DNA of 64,000 bases from Bremerella volcania (GCF_007748115.1 NZ_CP036289.1:1674001-1738000), one strand, 5' to 3'. Positions 45,551 through 54,847 are shown, counted from the stretch's first letter. The notes: generated from the sequence alone by a model not told the origin. Numbers and translations: made by a program.

Positions 45551-46660
45551 ATGGCAGATCAAGAAAAAACAGAAGAAGCAACCCAGCATCGCCGCGAGCA
45601 AGCGCGCGAGAAGGGGCAGATACCCAAGAGCCAGGATCTGGTGTCGGCCGTCATGCTGGCCGTTGCACTTGGTTCGCTCATGTTTCTGGGCCGCGACCTG
45701 GTCGACTTCCTGGGACAATTGACCCGTGACGAACTCGGTACGGTGCCGCCACTGAATCCGACCGACATGTGGGCCACCAACCACACGGCCACCGCGTTCT
45801 GGCGATTGGCCATGGTCATGCTACCGATTCTGGCGATCCTGTTTTTCGCCGCGGTTGCGATCAACATGATGCAGTCTGGCGTGATGTTCCTGCCTGATAA
45901 GCTGGGCTTCGATTGGAACCGCGTGAACCCGGCTTCCGGCATTCAGCGGATGTTCTCGCTGACGAATCTGATGAAGCTGATTTTCGGCATCGGCAAGGTT
46001 CTCATCATCTCGATCGTCGCCGGCGTGACGTTGTGGTTCGAGATGGACACCATCCTCGGACTATCCGCGATGAGCACGATGGAGGTGGCCCGGTACCTGC
46101 TGGACACTTCGTTGTGGACTTCCATGAAAATCGCCGCCGCGCTGGTGATCCTGGCCATCCTTGACTACGGCTATCAGGTATGGAAAGCCGAACAAGACAT
46201 GATGATGACCAAGGAAGAGGTCCGCGAAGAAATCAAAACGATGCAGGGGGATCCGCAGATCGTCGCCAAACGGCGCCAGGTCGCACGGCAACTGGCGATG
46301 AGCCGCATGGCGAATGATATCCCCACGGCGGACGTCGTGGTGACCAATCCGACCGAACTAGCGATTGCCCTGAAATACGATCCCTTCGAGATGTCGGCTC
46401 CGGTGGTCGTGGCGAAGGGAGCCGGCACTGTTGCCCAGCGTATTCGCCGACTGGCCTTGGAAAACCACATTCCCGTCGTCGAGCGCAAAGAGCTGGCGCG
46501 TGCTCTGTACAAGGAAGCCGAGATCGGTCACCCGGTGCCGGCTGAACGTTATGCGGCCGTCGCCGAAGTGCTGCGTTACGTCTACGAACTGCAGGGCAAG
46601 CAGATGCCGACGATGGCCGATCTGGAAAAGGCCGACCGCGAGCGGGGCAGGGCGGCGTAG
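45551..46660 (+). CDS. flhB: Flagellar export switch protein FlhB, with NPTE cleavage motif
   Basis: 369 residues. The N-terminus EKTEEATQHRREQAREKGQIPKSQDL, four membrane helices and a cytoplasmic C-domain match FlhB. Autocleavage normally occurs in NPTH; here the site reads NPTE (Asn266-Glu269, in VVVTNPTELAIALKYD). The asparagine and proline that drive cleavage are kept, so processing is likely, but the loop chemistry differs. The domain ends with RALYKEAEIGHPVPAERYAAVAEVLRYVY. It is the last gene before two opposite-strand genes interrupt the locus. Confidence 0.95.
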   Translation: MADQEKTEEATQHRREQAREKGQIPKSQDLVSAVMLAVALGSLMFLGRDLVDFLGQLTRDELGTVPPLNPTDMWATNHTATAFWRLAMVMLPILAILFFAAVAINMMQSGVMFLPDKLGFDWNRVNPASGIQRMFSLTNLMKLIFGIGKVLIISIVAGVTLWFEMDTILGLSAMSTMEVARYLLDTSLWTSMKIAAALVILAILDYGYQVWKAEQDMMMTKEEVREEIKTMQGDPQIVAKRRQVARQLAMSRMANDIPTADVVVTNPTELAIALKYDPFEMSAPVVVAKGAGTVAQRIRRLALENHIPVVERKELARALYKEAEIGHPVPAERYAAVAEVLRYVYELQGKQMPTMADLEKADRERGRAA

Positions 46661-46677
46661 TTGCTGCCTGGTAGCAC

Positions 46678-48549
46678 TTAAGCAGCTTGCGATCGTCGCG
46701 CTTGGCGAGCCCAGGCAATCCAGTTGGTCACCTCGGCCAAATCTGGAGGGTCACTGCTGCGGATGATTCGCTGGCCGTTGGTTGTCTCGGCGAACTCAGT
46801 AACTTCGGCGAGAAGATCTTTCGCCGATGCTTTCGCGACATCTTCCGGCGTCTTCAGTCCGCATGCGGTTAGCAACTGGGCGTCGTGCCCACGCAGCATA
46901 GGAATGCGATAGGCCAACACGGCCTGGGCTTGCCACTCGGCGAACAGCTTGGGCGTAATATGCTTGGCCTTCAGCTTGGGAGCGACAGTTTTTGGGTCGG
47001 CATTTATCAACTGGGCAACCGTCTTGATGCCGACGCCACCAAGCCGCTTGGCGGTCTTGTTGCCGATCGAAGGCGCATCGACGACTGGGTCTTCCCAGTT
47101 CAAATAGAACTTCAGCGGCTTGTCTTCAATCGGCTTCTTCTCTTGGATCGCTCGCTCGCGTGGCGGTTCTACTACCGGCGGTTGTTCGTCTTCTCGCGAA
47201 GCGATGGAAACCGATGGTGGGAAGTCCACCTTGGGGGACTCAACCTTGGCCGGTTCTGTCCTTGGCGATTCTACCTTGGGTGGATCGATCTTGGGCTGGG
47301 GCCGCGTCAGTTGAACGCGCTTGACCGGTATTTCATCTTCTTCGACCTCGGACTCCGGTTCTGGCGTCTTGGGTCGAATGGTCAGGCCTTTGACCGGTTG
47401 GAATGGCTCCGGCGGTTTCGGTTTCTCAGCGACAGGCTTCGGTGCCGGATCGTCTTCCTCGTCGTAGGAGGGGATCGGAATCGAAACACGCGGCTTCGGC
47501 TTTTCCTCTTCGATCTCGCGGCTTGGCTTGGGGGGTGCCGGTTTGATCGTCGTCTTGCGGGTGCCGGTCAGCTTGAGGCTGGAAAGACTCACTTCCGGAA
47601 GATCAGGCATTTCGTACAGCGGGCGTTCCCCTTCCTGGGGTTTGTCCGGGTTCATGTCCGCTTCCAACTCGTCGCGAACGACACGCACGTCTTCGGGGAG
47701 GTTGCGTTCGACTTTGCCGGTCTTCTGGTACTCGCGAAACATCTGCCGCACGAGTTCCGCCTGCTCGGCGTTTTCCATCCGATTGGTCACCCACTGCACC
47801 GGCATCTCGAGCGTGGCGAAAACGGTTTCGACGACCAGTAGCACGTACGGAGGTTCGTGGGCCGCTTCCTCGAAGGCACGGTTCAAGATCTTGGCCAGGC
47901 CAGCGATCGCGTAGCCGATCATTTCGGAAGCGACGTCACGGCAATTGACGTCGAGCCCTCGAGGCGGATTGCGGCGTCCCAGCTTGAAGTTGTAGTGGTC
48001 GATCAGTGTCTGGTAGTGGGCGTGCGATTTCGTCGCTCCGTCGCGCACCATTTGTTCGAGCCAGTTCTTACCGCTGGGCATTCGTACCGGCGGCAGTCCG
48101 CGAAGCTCGGCCGCCGATCGCAAACGATCGTACGAGCAACTAATGCTCCATTCACATGCCCGGTGGATGTTGTTTTCGGCCTGGGAACTGCCGGTGTGAA
48201 AGGGCATGATCGGGTCGCTGTAGTAGTGACTCAGCACGCCTGCGTTGTAGGCGACCTCCTGCCACTTTTCCGCTCGGATCGCCTCGACCAGCAGGTCGTA
48301 CCACTTTCTGGCCGCTTTCTCGGCACCGCCCCAGTAATCTTGCGAAGGGTGCAAGACGTGATTGCGAAAGTCTTTGAACTTCTTGTCAGGATCTTTCGAC
48401 CCGCGCAGGTAGGGCTCGTAGTGCTTCAGGAAGATGTTGCGTCGACGCTCGCTGTTCTCGGCCGGCAGATGGTTCAGCGCATCCATCGCCAGCTTGTGGT
48501 GCGTGCCGTTGGCATGGGCGGCGTACAGGATGTCGAACAGCAAATGCAT
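46678..48549 (-). CDS. Zinc-dependent phospholipase C-like protein with C-terminal helix-hairpin-helix (DUF4332-like) domain
   Basis: 623 residues. The N-terminal half (about 1-250) has the all-helical PLC/S1-P1 nuclease look, with candidate metal ligands in THHKLAMDALNH and in GVLSHYYSDPIMPFHTGSSQAENNIHRACEW. A Pro/Lys/Glu-rich linker (about 300-480) follows. The C-terminus (about 493-600) has a DUF4332-like double helix-hairpin-helix: DAPSIGNKTAKRLGGVGIKT and LKTPEDVAKASAKDL. No signal peptide is seen, so it is probably cytoplasmic. A good ribosome site (AAAGGAA) precedes the ATG. It is convergent with flhB. Lipase or nuclease activity is a family guess. Confidence 0.7.
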   Translation of the reverse strand: MHLLFDILYAAHANGTHHKLAMDALNHLPAENSERRRNIFLKHYEPYLRGSKDPDKKFKDFRNHVLHPSQDYWGGAEKAARKWYDLLVEAIRAEKWQEVAYNAGVLSHYYSDPIMPFHTGSSQAENNIHRACEWSISCSYDRLRSAAELRGLPPVRMPSGKNWLEQMVRDGATKSHAHYQTLIDHYNFKLGRRNPPRGLDVNCRDVASEMIGYAIAGLAKILNRAFEEAAHEPPYVLLVVETVFATLEMPVQWVTNRMENAEQAELVRQMFREYQKTGKVERNLPEDVRVVRDELEADMNPDKPQEGERPLYEMPDLPEVSLSSLKLTGTRKTTIKPAPPKPSREIEEEKPKPRVSIPIPSYDEEDDPAPKPVAEKPKPPEPFQPVKGLTIRPKTPEPESEVEEDEIPVKRVQLTRPQPKIDPPKVESPRTEPAKVESPKVDFPPSVSIASREDEQPPVVEPPRERAIQEKKPIEDKPLKFYLNWEDPVVDAPSIGNKTAKRLGGVGIKTVAQLINADPKTVAPKLKAKHITPKLFAEWQAQAVLAYRIPMLRGHDAQLLTACGLKTPEDVAKASAKDLLAEVTEFAETTNGQRIIRSSDPPDLAEVTNWIAWARQARRSQAA

Positions 48550-48660
48550 CGGGGATTCCTTTCCCGAGTTCCTTCAGTTCCGCATGCGGGGTGAGTGATG
48601 GCGACCAGCTAGAAGAATTCTAGCGAAAATAGCCCCTTTTCCCCAAGTCGGATTTGATGC

Positions 48661-49836
48661 TTACGCCTCGTCCAGCGGGTATCCGTTGGCCTCGAAATAG
48701 CCTCGCCAGCGGCGTTGAATCTCCTGGCGGGTAGCATCGTCCATGGTGTGGCTATTGCGGCGGTAGTCCTTGGTCCGCTCGGCGTAGTCGCGTACGCCTT
48801 GTTCGATGCGGTCGTACCCGTCCAGGTTGATCGCTTCGTAGATGCGGCGAACTTCCCCCACCGGGTCGGCGATCAGGTCTTCGTAGCGCGTCTGGCAGAC
48901 CTTCTCCCGTGGGACCGAGGCCAGGCCGCGGTCGTAGGCGGCGTACATTCGCTCGAAGCAGTCGAAAACGTACTCGCGATAATCGTCCTTCGAGACTTGG
49001 AATGCCTGCACTTCGTCCATGGTGTTCCACAGCCGGACCGTCGAGGCATACACGTCGTACGGGTCTCGAGCAATGTGGATGAACTTTGCGTCGGGGTAAC
49101 GCTCGGCCAGTTCTCCGATTCGGCCGGTGTGCGTAGGTGATTTGAGGATCAGCGGCTTCTGTTCCTGGACGGTGACCATCCGCATGAACAGGTCGAGTGT
49201 ATCGAGCCACTCCTCTTTGCGCTCCGGCGGAACGACTGCCAGGTCCAGGTAATCGGGGTCTGGCTTGGCGTTGTTGGGGAAGGCCATGCGGATGTACGGG
49301 GACATTTCTCCCAGGCTCAACACGCCGAATTCGTCTTCCTGCGGCTTCGACCACCCCATACCCATGTTGTCCATCGGGCGGCTCTTGGGCATGAAGAAGT
49401 TGCAGTATTTTTCGATCAAGCGGCCGTAAATAAGGAACATGTTCGGTGCGAAGCATTGAATCGTGTTCGGCGTGGCGTAACGATCGTCCGCTGCCATCAA
49501 CTCGTGCAGAAGGGTCGTGCCACTGCGCCAGTGACCGAGGATGAAGATCGGGTTCTCGATCTTGGCTTCCGCGATCTTTTTGCCGAAAAACAGTTTCTGT
49601 AACTGATCGCAGACGCTGTTGTTGATCGCAAAGCAGGATACGGTCGTGGCCAGACCCAACTTCAGGGGATGCACCTTGAAGCCATTCTTCGCTAGCAGAC
49701 TGGCCCACGTACTGACCTTCATCCCATGCCAGACGCGCGGCGTGTACCAGGGGTAATTGTTGGCCTTGGGTTTCTTCGGTTTTGGGGCTTCCGCCGGTTT
49801 CGACTGCGAATCGGTGGCGGGGGATGAGGCATTCAA
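48661..49836 (-). CDS. Sulfotransferase family protein
   Basis: 391 residues. The PAPS-binding loop reads ILGHWRSGTTLLHELM near 100-115 (5'-phosphosulfate binding) and IHIARDPYDVYASTVRLW near 250-267 (3'-phosphate binding). It would transfer sulfate from PAPS to a carbohydrate or other hydroxyl; planctomycetes carry many such genes. The N-terminus is Lys/Pro-rich and contains no obvious membrane helix. The frame begins with a TTG at 49836; no upstream ATG fits. It lies between flhB and flhA on the opposite strand and may modify flagellar or surface glycans, but nothing shows this directly. Confidence 0.88.
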   Translation of the reverse strand: MNASSPATDSQSKPAEAPKPKKPKANNYPWYTPRVWHGMKVSTWASLLAKNGFKVHPLKLGLATTVSCFAINNSVCDQLQKLFFGKKIAEAKIENPIFILGHWRSGTTLLHELMAADDRYATPNTIQCFAPNMFLIYGRLIEKYCNFFMPKSRPMDNMGMGWSKPQEDEFGVLSLGEMSPYIRMAFPNNAKPDPDYLDLAVVPPERKEEWLDTLDLFMRMVTVQEQKPLILKSPTHTGRIGELAERYPDAKFIHIARDPYDVYASTVRLWNTMDEVQAFQVSKDDYREYVFDCFERMYAAYDRGLASVPREKVCQTRYEDLIADPVGEVRRIYEAINLDGYDRIEQGVRDYAERTKDYRRNSHTMDDATRQEIQRRWRGYFEANGYPLDEA

Positions 49837-50231
49837 GTCGCTCAGGTTCCTAAAACGTCTGCGTTTGCGGGGTGTTTGGTACCGAAGTTTACGCCAAAAA
49901 TGCCAAATCGACTAGCGAAGGTAGACCCTCTGGTCCCCTCTCCCTTCCCAAGGGAGAGGACTAGGGTGAGGGATGGGAAGCGGGTACCTGGTTGCCCCTC
50001 GCCCTACCCCTCTCCTCCGAGGGGCGAGGGGACAGGAATGCCGAAGAGTCGTGCAAGTTCGTCGATCTAGCTAGCACTCTGTACTCCAGTTAACTCGTCT
50101 GCAGACAACAACTTCCACTCGATTGATCGCTCTGGACACCCCAAACGGGTTTCAGTAATCTTCCACCCGCCTGATGTCGGATCGGGCAGAGGAAACCTTT
50201 AGACAAACTTGAAAAAAGTTCGCAGAAACTC
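49837..50231. other. Intergenic region before flhA, containing palindromic repeats
   Basis: 395 bp between the sulfotransferase (minus) and flhA (plus). The left part holds two GC-rich palindromes listed separately; the right part (about 50045-50231) should carry the flhA promoter. No other gene or RNA is seen. Confidence 0.6.
49935..50036. repeat. REP-like palindromic elements
   Basis: First palindrome: CCTCTCCCTT (49937-49946) pairs with AAGGGAGAGG (50-bp offset, 49950-49959), followed by the tail AGGGTGAGGG. Second: a CCCCTCGCCC arm (about 49996-50005) pairs with GGGCGAGGGG (about 50022-50031). The first shares its GTCCCCTCTCC start and AGGGTGAGGG tail with the element at 55938. These fit dispersed intergenic REP-type repeats. 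Confidence 0.7.
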
Positions 50232-52355
50232 GTGGATTTCAGTCTCAGCAGACTCAAGGACCTGATCCTGCCGATCGGTATCATCACCAGCGTGCTGGTG
50301 ATTTTGATGCCATTGCCTGCGCCGCTGATGAATTTGCTGCTGACGGCTAACATCACGGCCGGGGTCATCATTCTGCTGACGACTATCTACGTGAAGACGC
50401 CGCTCGAGTTCAATATTTTCCCGTCGCTTCTACTCGCGACGACGCTTGCTCGGCTCGTTCTCAACGTCGCCACCACGCGGTTGATTCTGACCGGGGCGGC
50501 AACGGAAGGGATGGACGCGGCCGGTGGGGTGATTCAAAGCTTTGGCGAATTCGTCGCCGGAGACCGCGTCGAAGTCGGGATCATTATCTTTATCATCATC
50601 GTGCTCATCCAGTTTCTGGTGATCACCAAGGGTGCCACGCGTATCAGTGAAGTGGCTGCCCGTTTCGCGTTGGATGGGATGCCAGGGCGTCAGATGGCGA
50701 TCGACGCCGATCTGAATGCGGGCATCATCGACGAAGTCGAAGCCCAACAGCGACGCGCCGAGATTACACAGCAAGCGGACTTCTTTGGGGCCATGGACGG
50801 TGCTAGTAAGTTCGTCCGCGGTGACGCGATCGCGGGTATCGTCATTACCCTGATCAACATCGTCGGCGGCCTGATCATTGGGGTTTCGTCCGGGTTGGAT
50901 GTGCTCGAAGCGGCTCAGATCTATACGAAGCTGACCATTGGTGACGGCTTGGTGAGCCAGGTGCCAGCGTTTTTGATTTCGCTTGCCGCTGGTTTGCTCG
51001 TTACCCGCAGTACCGAAGAGTCAAACCTGCCGGTCGAATTCATCAGGCAGTTGTTCTCGCGCCCCGAAGCACTGGGCGTGGCTGGCTGCTTCCTGGGGCT
51101 GTTGATCTTCTCAGGTTTGCCAACGCTTCCTTTGCTGGTGATTGGTGCCGGTTGTGTTGGCATCGCCGTGATGACCAAAAAGGGGCAAGCCAAGAAGACG
51201 CAAACCGAAGCGGCCGAGACCGAAAAGAAACAGAAAGAAGAACAGGAAGCCGCCAAGAAGGACGACCGGATCGAAGACTACCTCACGGTCGATCCAATGG
51301 AAATGGAACTGGGCGTCGGTCTCGTGCGTCTGGCGGCACCTGCCCGGGGTGGCGACTTGTTGCCACGCATCACGGGCGTTCGTCAAAACGTGGCCAGCGA
51401 GATTGGCGTGATTCTGCCGAAGGTCCGCATTCGCGACAACATGCGTTTGCACGAGAACCAGTACCGCATCAAGATCAGCAACAACGTCGTCGCCGAGAAT
51501 ACGATCTACCCCGATGGTCTGTTGGCGATTGCCATGAGTGGCGCCAAGGGAGACCTGCCGGGCGAAAAGACACGCGACCCGGCGTTCAATCAGCCAGCGG
51601 TCTGGATCGAGCCCGGCATGCGGCCTCAAGCCGAGATGATGGGTTACACGATCGTCGAACCCACTTCCGTTCTGGCAACGCATCTACAGCGTGTGTCGAA
51701 GAAGCACGCCGACGAACTGCTGACCCGCGACGCGACGAAGCACCTCTTGGATGAACTCAAGGAAACGTCGCCGGCCGTGGTCGACGAGTTGATTCCCGGG
51801 GCGATGAAGATCGGCGACGTTCAGGCCGTGCTGCAACTGCTGCTTCGCGAAGAGGTCTCGATCCGGCAACTCGCACGTATTTTGGAAACACTGGGCGATC
51901 ATATCGGCCGCACGAAAGATCCTGTCTGGCTGACCGAGTTCGTCCGGCACAAGCTGGCGCGCACAATCTGCACCAAGTATCGCGACAAGGAAGGCCGCAT
52001 CTACGTGGTGCCGCTTGACCCGGCGATGCAGGACCGGATTGCCTCGGGCATTGAAATGGAACGGGGGGCGTTTGCCCGCATGTCTCCGCAGGCCATTGAG
52101 ATGACGTGCAAGTCGATCGCCACGGGCATCGAGAAGCTTCGTGAAATTGGCAAGCCGCCGATCGTGCTGGTCAATCCGCAGATTCGACCCGCCGTGAAAC
52201 AACTGACCAGTAACTTCATTCCCGACCTGATCGTGCTGAGTCACAACGAGATCACCAACGACACGATGATCGAATCGATGGGCATCATCAGTGACGCGAT
52301 GCCAGGCAAGACTCCGCCACCAGGACAGGGCCCGCAGCAACCGCCGCAGAAGTAA
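50232..52355 (+). CDS. flhA: Flagellar export gate protein FlhA
   Basis: 707 residues. Eight N-terminal membrane helices (to about 320) include the FHIPEP-type motif region TRISEVAARFALDGMPGRQMAIDADLNAG, followed by a Lys/Glu/Gln-rich linker (about 320-350) and the cytoplasmic domain that forms the export ring and binds FliJ and chaperones. The start is a GTG at 50232 with no clear ribosome site; no earlier or nearby ATG fits the alignment. It begins the second flagellar run flhA-flhF-flhG, cut off from flhB by two minus-strand genes. Confidence 0.95.
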   Translation: MDFSLSRLKDLILPIGIITSVLVILMPLPAPLMNLLLTANITAGVIILLTTIYVKTPLEFNIFPSLLLATTLARLVLNVATTRLILTGAATEGMDAAGGVIQSFGEFVAGDRVEVGIIIFIIIVLIQFLVITKGATRISEVAARFALDGMPGRQMAIDADLNAGIIDEVEAQQRRAEITQQADFFGAMDGASKFVRGDAIAGIVITLINIVGGLIIGVSSGLDVLEAAQIYTKLTIGDGLVSQVPAFLISLAAGLLVTRSTEESNLPVEFIRQLFSRPEALGVAGCFLGLLIFSGLPTLPLLVIGAGCVGIAVMTKKGQAKKTQTEAAETEKKQKEEQEAAKKDDRIEDYLTVDPMEMELGVGLVRLAAPARGGDLLPRITGVRQNVASEIGVILPKVRIRDNMRLHENQYRIKISNNVVAENTIYPDGLLAIAMSGAKGDLPGEKTRDPAFNQPAVWIEPGMRPQAEMMGYTIVEPTSVLATHLQRVSKKHADELLTRDATKHLLDELKETSPAVVDELIPGAMKIGDVQAVLQLLLREEVSIRQLARILETLGDHIGRTKDPVWLTEFVRHKLARTICTKYRDKEGRIYVVPLDPAMQDRIASGIEMERGAFARMSPQAIEMTCKSIATGIEKLREIGKPPIVLVNPQIRPAVKQLTSNFIPDLIVLSHNEITNDTMIESMGIISDAMPGKTPPPGQGPQQPPQK

Positions 52356-52366
52356 GAATAACCACC

Positions 52367-53494
52367 ATGAACATTCGCTCATTCCGCGCCAAATCGATGC
52401 ACGAAGCGTTAGAGCTGGTTCGCAAAGAACTAGGTCCCGACGCCGCTTTGCTTCACACGCGAGAAGTTCCCCAACGAGGCCTGAAGGGACTGCTCGGCGG
52501 GAAAGAGATCGAATTGGCGGCTTCGTCCGACTCGAACTTGAAGAGTCGTTTTGAAATCAAGCTTCCCGAAGAAGAGCGGGAAGCGGAAGCAGCCTCATCG
52601 GAACCCATCGAGCAAGTCGCTTCGCAGCCGCAAGAGGCAACGCCGGAGGACGACGCAGGTATCGACCTGGAAGCGATGTCGTTCAGCCAGACATTCTTTA
52701 GTAGTGGTCCCGGCTGGCCAGCGTCCCTATTGCGGATTCGCGAACGACTGGTGGAAGCCGAAGTGCCTGGCTTCCTGGCCGACTCGCTCTGCGAGAAGGT
52801 CCTGTCAACGCATACCGAAGAGTCGCAGCAAGACGAGGCGGTTCTACTGCAAGCCATCCGAACCGAATTGGCTGCTTCGATCCACATCGGCCATGACATC
52901 GATGACCCACGCGTCTATCCCCGTGTCGTTGCTGTCATTGGACCCACGGGCGTGGGGAAGACAACCACGATTGCCAAACTGGCTGCCAGGGCAAAGTTTG
53001 ATCACAAGCGCCGCGTCGGCATGCTGACCGTCGATACCTACCGGATTGCCGCCGTCGATCAGCTGCAGACCTATGCCGAGATCATGGACCTTCCGATGAA
53101 GATCGTTTCGACTCCGATGGAAGTCCGCAGTGCTATCAACGAGCTGTCGGACTGCGAGCAGATTTTCATTGATACGGCCGGCCGCAGCCCGCGAGACGAG
53201 GTGCAAGTACAGCAGCTCAGATCTTTGATAAAAGCAGCTTCCCCTGATGAGACCTATTTGGTACTGTCCGCCCCCAGCAGTTCGAAGAACCTGGCCGAGG
53301 CGGTGGCAAAGTTCACCACGGTGAGCCCTTCCAGCTGGGTATTAACCAAGATTGATGAGGTTGGTTCGTTGGGTAACACATTGAGTTTTCTACAAGATCC
53401 CCAGCTTCCGCTGGCATACGTGACCAACGGTCAGGACGTCCCCCAGGCTATCGCGACTGCCGAAGCGGAAGACCTGGTGGCTCGCATCCTGTAG
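52367..53494 (+). CDS. flhF: Flagellar biosynthesis GTPase FlhF
   Basis: 375 residues. SRP-type GTPase that marks the site and number of flagella. The basic domain (RSFRAKSMHEALELVRKELGPDAALLHTREV) is at the N-terminus, then an acidic linker (about 65-105), the N domain and the G domain with GPTGVGKTTTIAKLAARA (about 194-211), the DTYRIAAVDQLQTYAEI switch and DTAGRSPRDE. All GTP-binding motifs are intact. It follows flhA by 11 bp and precedes flhG by 39 bp. Confidence 0.96.
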   Translation: MNIRSFRAKSMHEALELVRKELGPDAALLHTREVPQRGLKGLLGGKEIELAASSDSNLKSRFEIKLPEEEREAEAASSEPIEQVASQPQEATPEDDAGIDLEAMSFSQTFFSSGPGWPASLLRIRERLVEAEVPGFLADSLCEKVLSTHTEESQQDEAVLLQAIRTELAASIHIGHDIDDPRVYPRVVAVIGPTGVGKTTTIAKLAARAKFDHKRRVGMLTVDTYRIAAVDQLQTYAEIMDLPMKIVSTPMEVRSAINELSDCEQIFIDTAGRSPRDEVQVQQLRSLIKAASPDETYLVLSAPSSSKNLAEAVAKFTTVSPSSWVLTKIDEVGSLGNTLSFLQDPQLPLAYVTNGQDVPQAIATAEAEDLVARIL

Positions 53495-53533
53495 AAACCA
53501 ACCAACCTTAGTAGAGATACTTTCTGATCTACC

Positions 53534-54403
53534 ATGTCGTTTGAACCTTCTTTTCCCCGCGATCAAGCTACGCTCCTGCGAATGCTTGCCAAACGCGCCA
53601 TGATCGGCGGCACGCCGGCATTCGCGAAAGCGAAGACCTTCGTGCTGTTCGGCGGCAGCGGCGGGGTAGGAACGACGACCGTTTGTCATAATCTGGCCTG
53701 CGCGATGGGACTTGCCGGGCACCGCGTTGCCACGGTTGATTTGAATCCCAGCAATGCAGGACTGGCCCAGTTAACAGGTCGCACACCGACGGTCGGTATC
53801 GATGAACTGTTGACCGGGCGGCTCGATCTGCACGAATACCTGGTGCCAGGCCTGGCAGCGTCGCTATTGCTGCCGACCGACGAAAGCAGCGGGGCAGGCC
53901 AGTGGCCGGTGGCGGCTGTCGACCGACTAATCGAACAACTTATGGGCCTGGGACGCCATGCCGACATCGTATTGATTGATGCGGGCAATGAATTGAGTCC
54001 CCTGGCCGGCGAACTGTGGCGGATGGCCCAGTTGTTTCTTGTCGTGCTCAATCCCACGGCCGATGCCATCACGGCCGGCTACGAGCGAATCAGATCGCTG
54101 CACGGCTACTCGCCCAGAAGAGTCACCCATGTCGTCATGAATCGCGCCTCGAGCGATTCGGGGCATCTCGACTTAATCGCTGGAATGGATGCGACTGCCG
54201 CCAAGTTCTTGAACCTGGCGATCGAGTCAGTCGGGCACGTGGAGATGGCCTCTGAGATCGGAGCCGCTTCCTGCGCTGCCCAGCCGTTCATCCAACGCTA
54301 CGCCGATCATACTGCCAGCAAGTCGATCCAGCGGATTGCCGATCGTCTGGTACGCATGTCGTTAAGCCTTTCCCAATCGCCCTCTTCGAAGAGGGCCGCT
54401 TAA
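53534..54403 (+). CDS. flhG: FlhG/MinD-like ParA-family protein with altered Walker A
   Basis: 289 residues. The fold and position right after flhF identify FlhG (FleN/YlxH), which limits flagellar number. The deviant Walker A normally reads KGGxGK(S/T); here it is SGGVGTTT (42-49), lacking both lysines. The Walker B region reads IVLIDAGNEL. The C-terminal helix (IQRIADRLVRMSLSLS) may be the membrane-targeting segment. ATP hydrolysis is doubtful by family rules, although GGVGTTT loops with the signature lysine occur in CpaE-type relatives. The N-terminus resembles the FlhF-activating segment of other FlhG proteins only weakly. Confidence 0.88.
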   Translation: MSFEPSFPRDQATLLRMLAKRAMIGGTPAFAKAKTFVLFGGSGGVGTTTVCHNLACAMGLAGHRVATVDLNPSNAGLAQLTGRTPTVGIDELLTGRLDLHEYLVPGLAASLLLPTDESSGAGQWPVAAVDRLIEQLMGLGRHADIVLIDAGNELSPLAGELWRMAQLFLVVLNPTADAITAGYERIRSLHGYSPRRVTHVVMNRASSDSGHLDLIAGMDATAAKFLNLAIESVGHVEMASEIGAASCAAQPFIQRYADHTASKSIQRIADRLVRMSLSLSQSPSSKRAA

Positions 54404-54520
54404 CGATGCTGCTATCGCTGCAATCACTTCAGAACTGGCAACAAGTTTTTCAAGCAAAACAAATGATATCCGTAAAATTATCTCAATTCTCGTTTTTGGA
54501 GCGTCGATTCAACGAGAAAG

Positions 54521-54540
54521 CGTCACATGCGCATGTGACG
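54521..54540. promoter_or_regulatory. 20-bp perfect palindrome at the start of the small membrane-protein gene
   Basis: CGTCACATGCGCATGTGACG is a perfect 20-bp palindrome, ending one base before the ATG at 54542. A second inverted repeat (TTCTCGTT, 54487-54494, with AACGAGAA, 54511-54518) lies just upstream in an AT-rich stretch. Together they look like an operator or a structured RNA leader. Confidence 0.6.
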
Positions 54541-54541
54541 A

Positions 54542-54847
54542 ATGAGGTTTGCGGATCGATACAACTCAACCAATCTGGAATCGATGGGACGCGACTACGC
54601 GGGAATCTTGGCTACGACGGCATTGGTCACCGTGACGATACGGGGACTGGTAATGTCTGGCGGGATCGAATCGATTCTTATCGCGGCGATCGGAGCTATG
54701 TTTCTGTTCGCGGCGATCGGATGGCTGATAGGAAATGCTGCAGCCCGCATTGTGGACGAATCGGTGCGGCAGCGAATCAATGCGGAGTTGGAAGCGATGG
54801 AACGCGGCGAAGAACTCGCCGACTCCAAGGCTCCCAAAACCGCTTAA
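54542..54847 (+). CDS. Small two-helix membrane protein between flhG and fliA
   Basis: 101 residues. Two predicted membrane segments (about 19-40 and 44-65, ILIAAIGAMFLFAAIGWLIGN) precede a charged helix ending EAMERGEELADSK. It is not a family I recognise. Small membrane proteins at this place occur beside flhG/fliA in related planctomycetes, so a flagellar role is possible. The ATG at 54542 follows a palindrome directly and has no Shine-Dalgarno sequence; the ATG at 54584 is an alternative start that would keep both helices. Confidence 0.65.
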   Translation: MRFADRYNSTNLESMGRDYAGILATTALVTVTIRGLVMSGGIESILIAAIGAMFLFAAIGWLIGNAAARIVDESVRQRINAELEAMERGEELADSKAPKTA

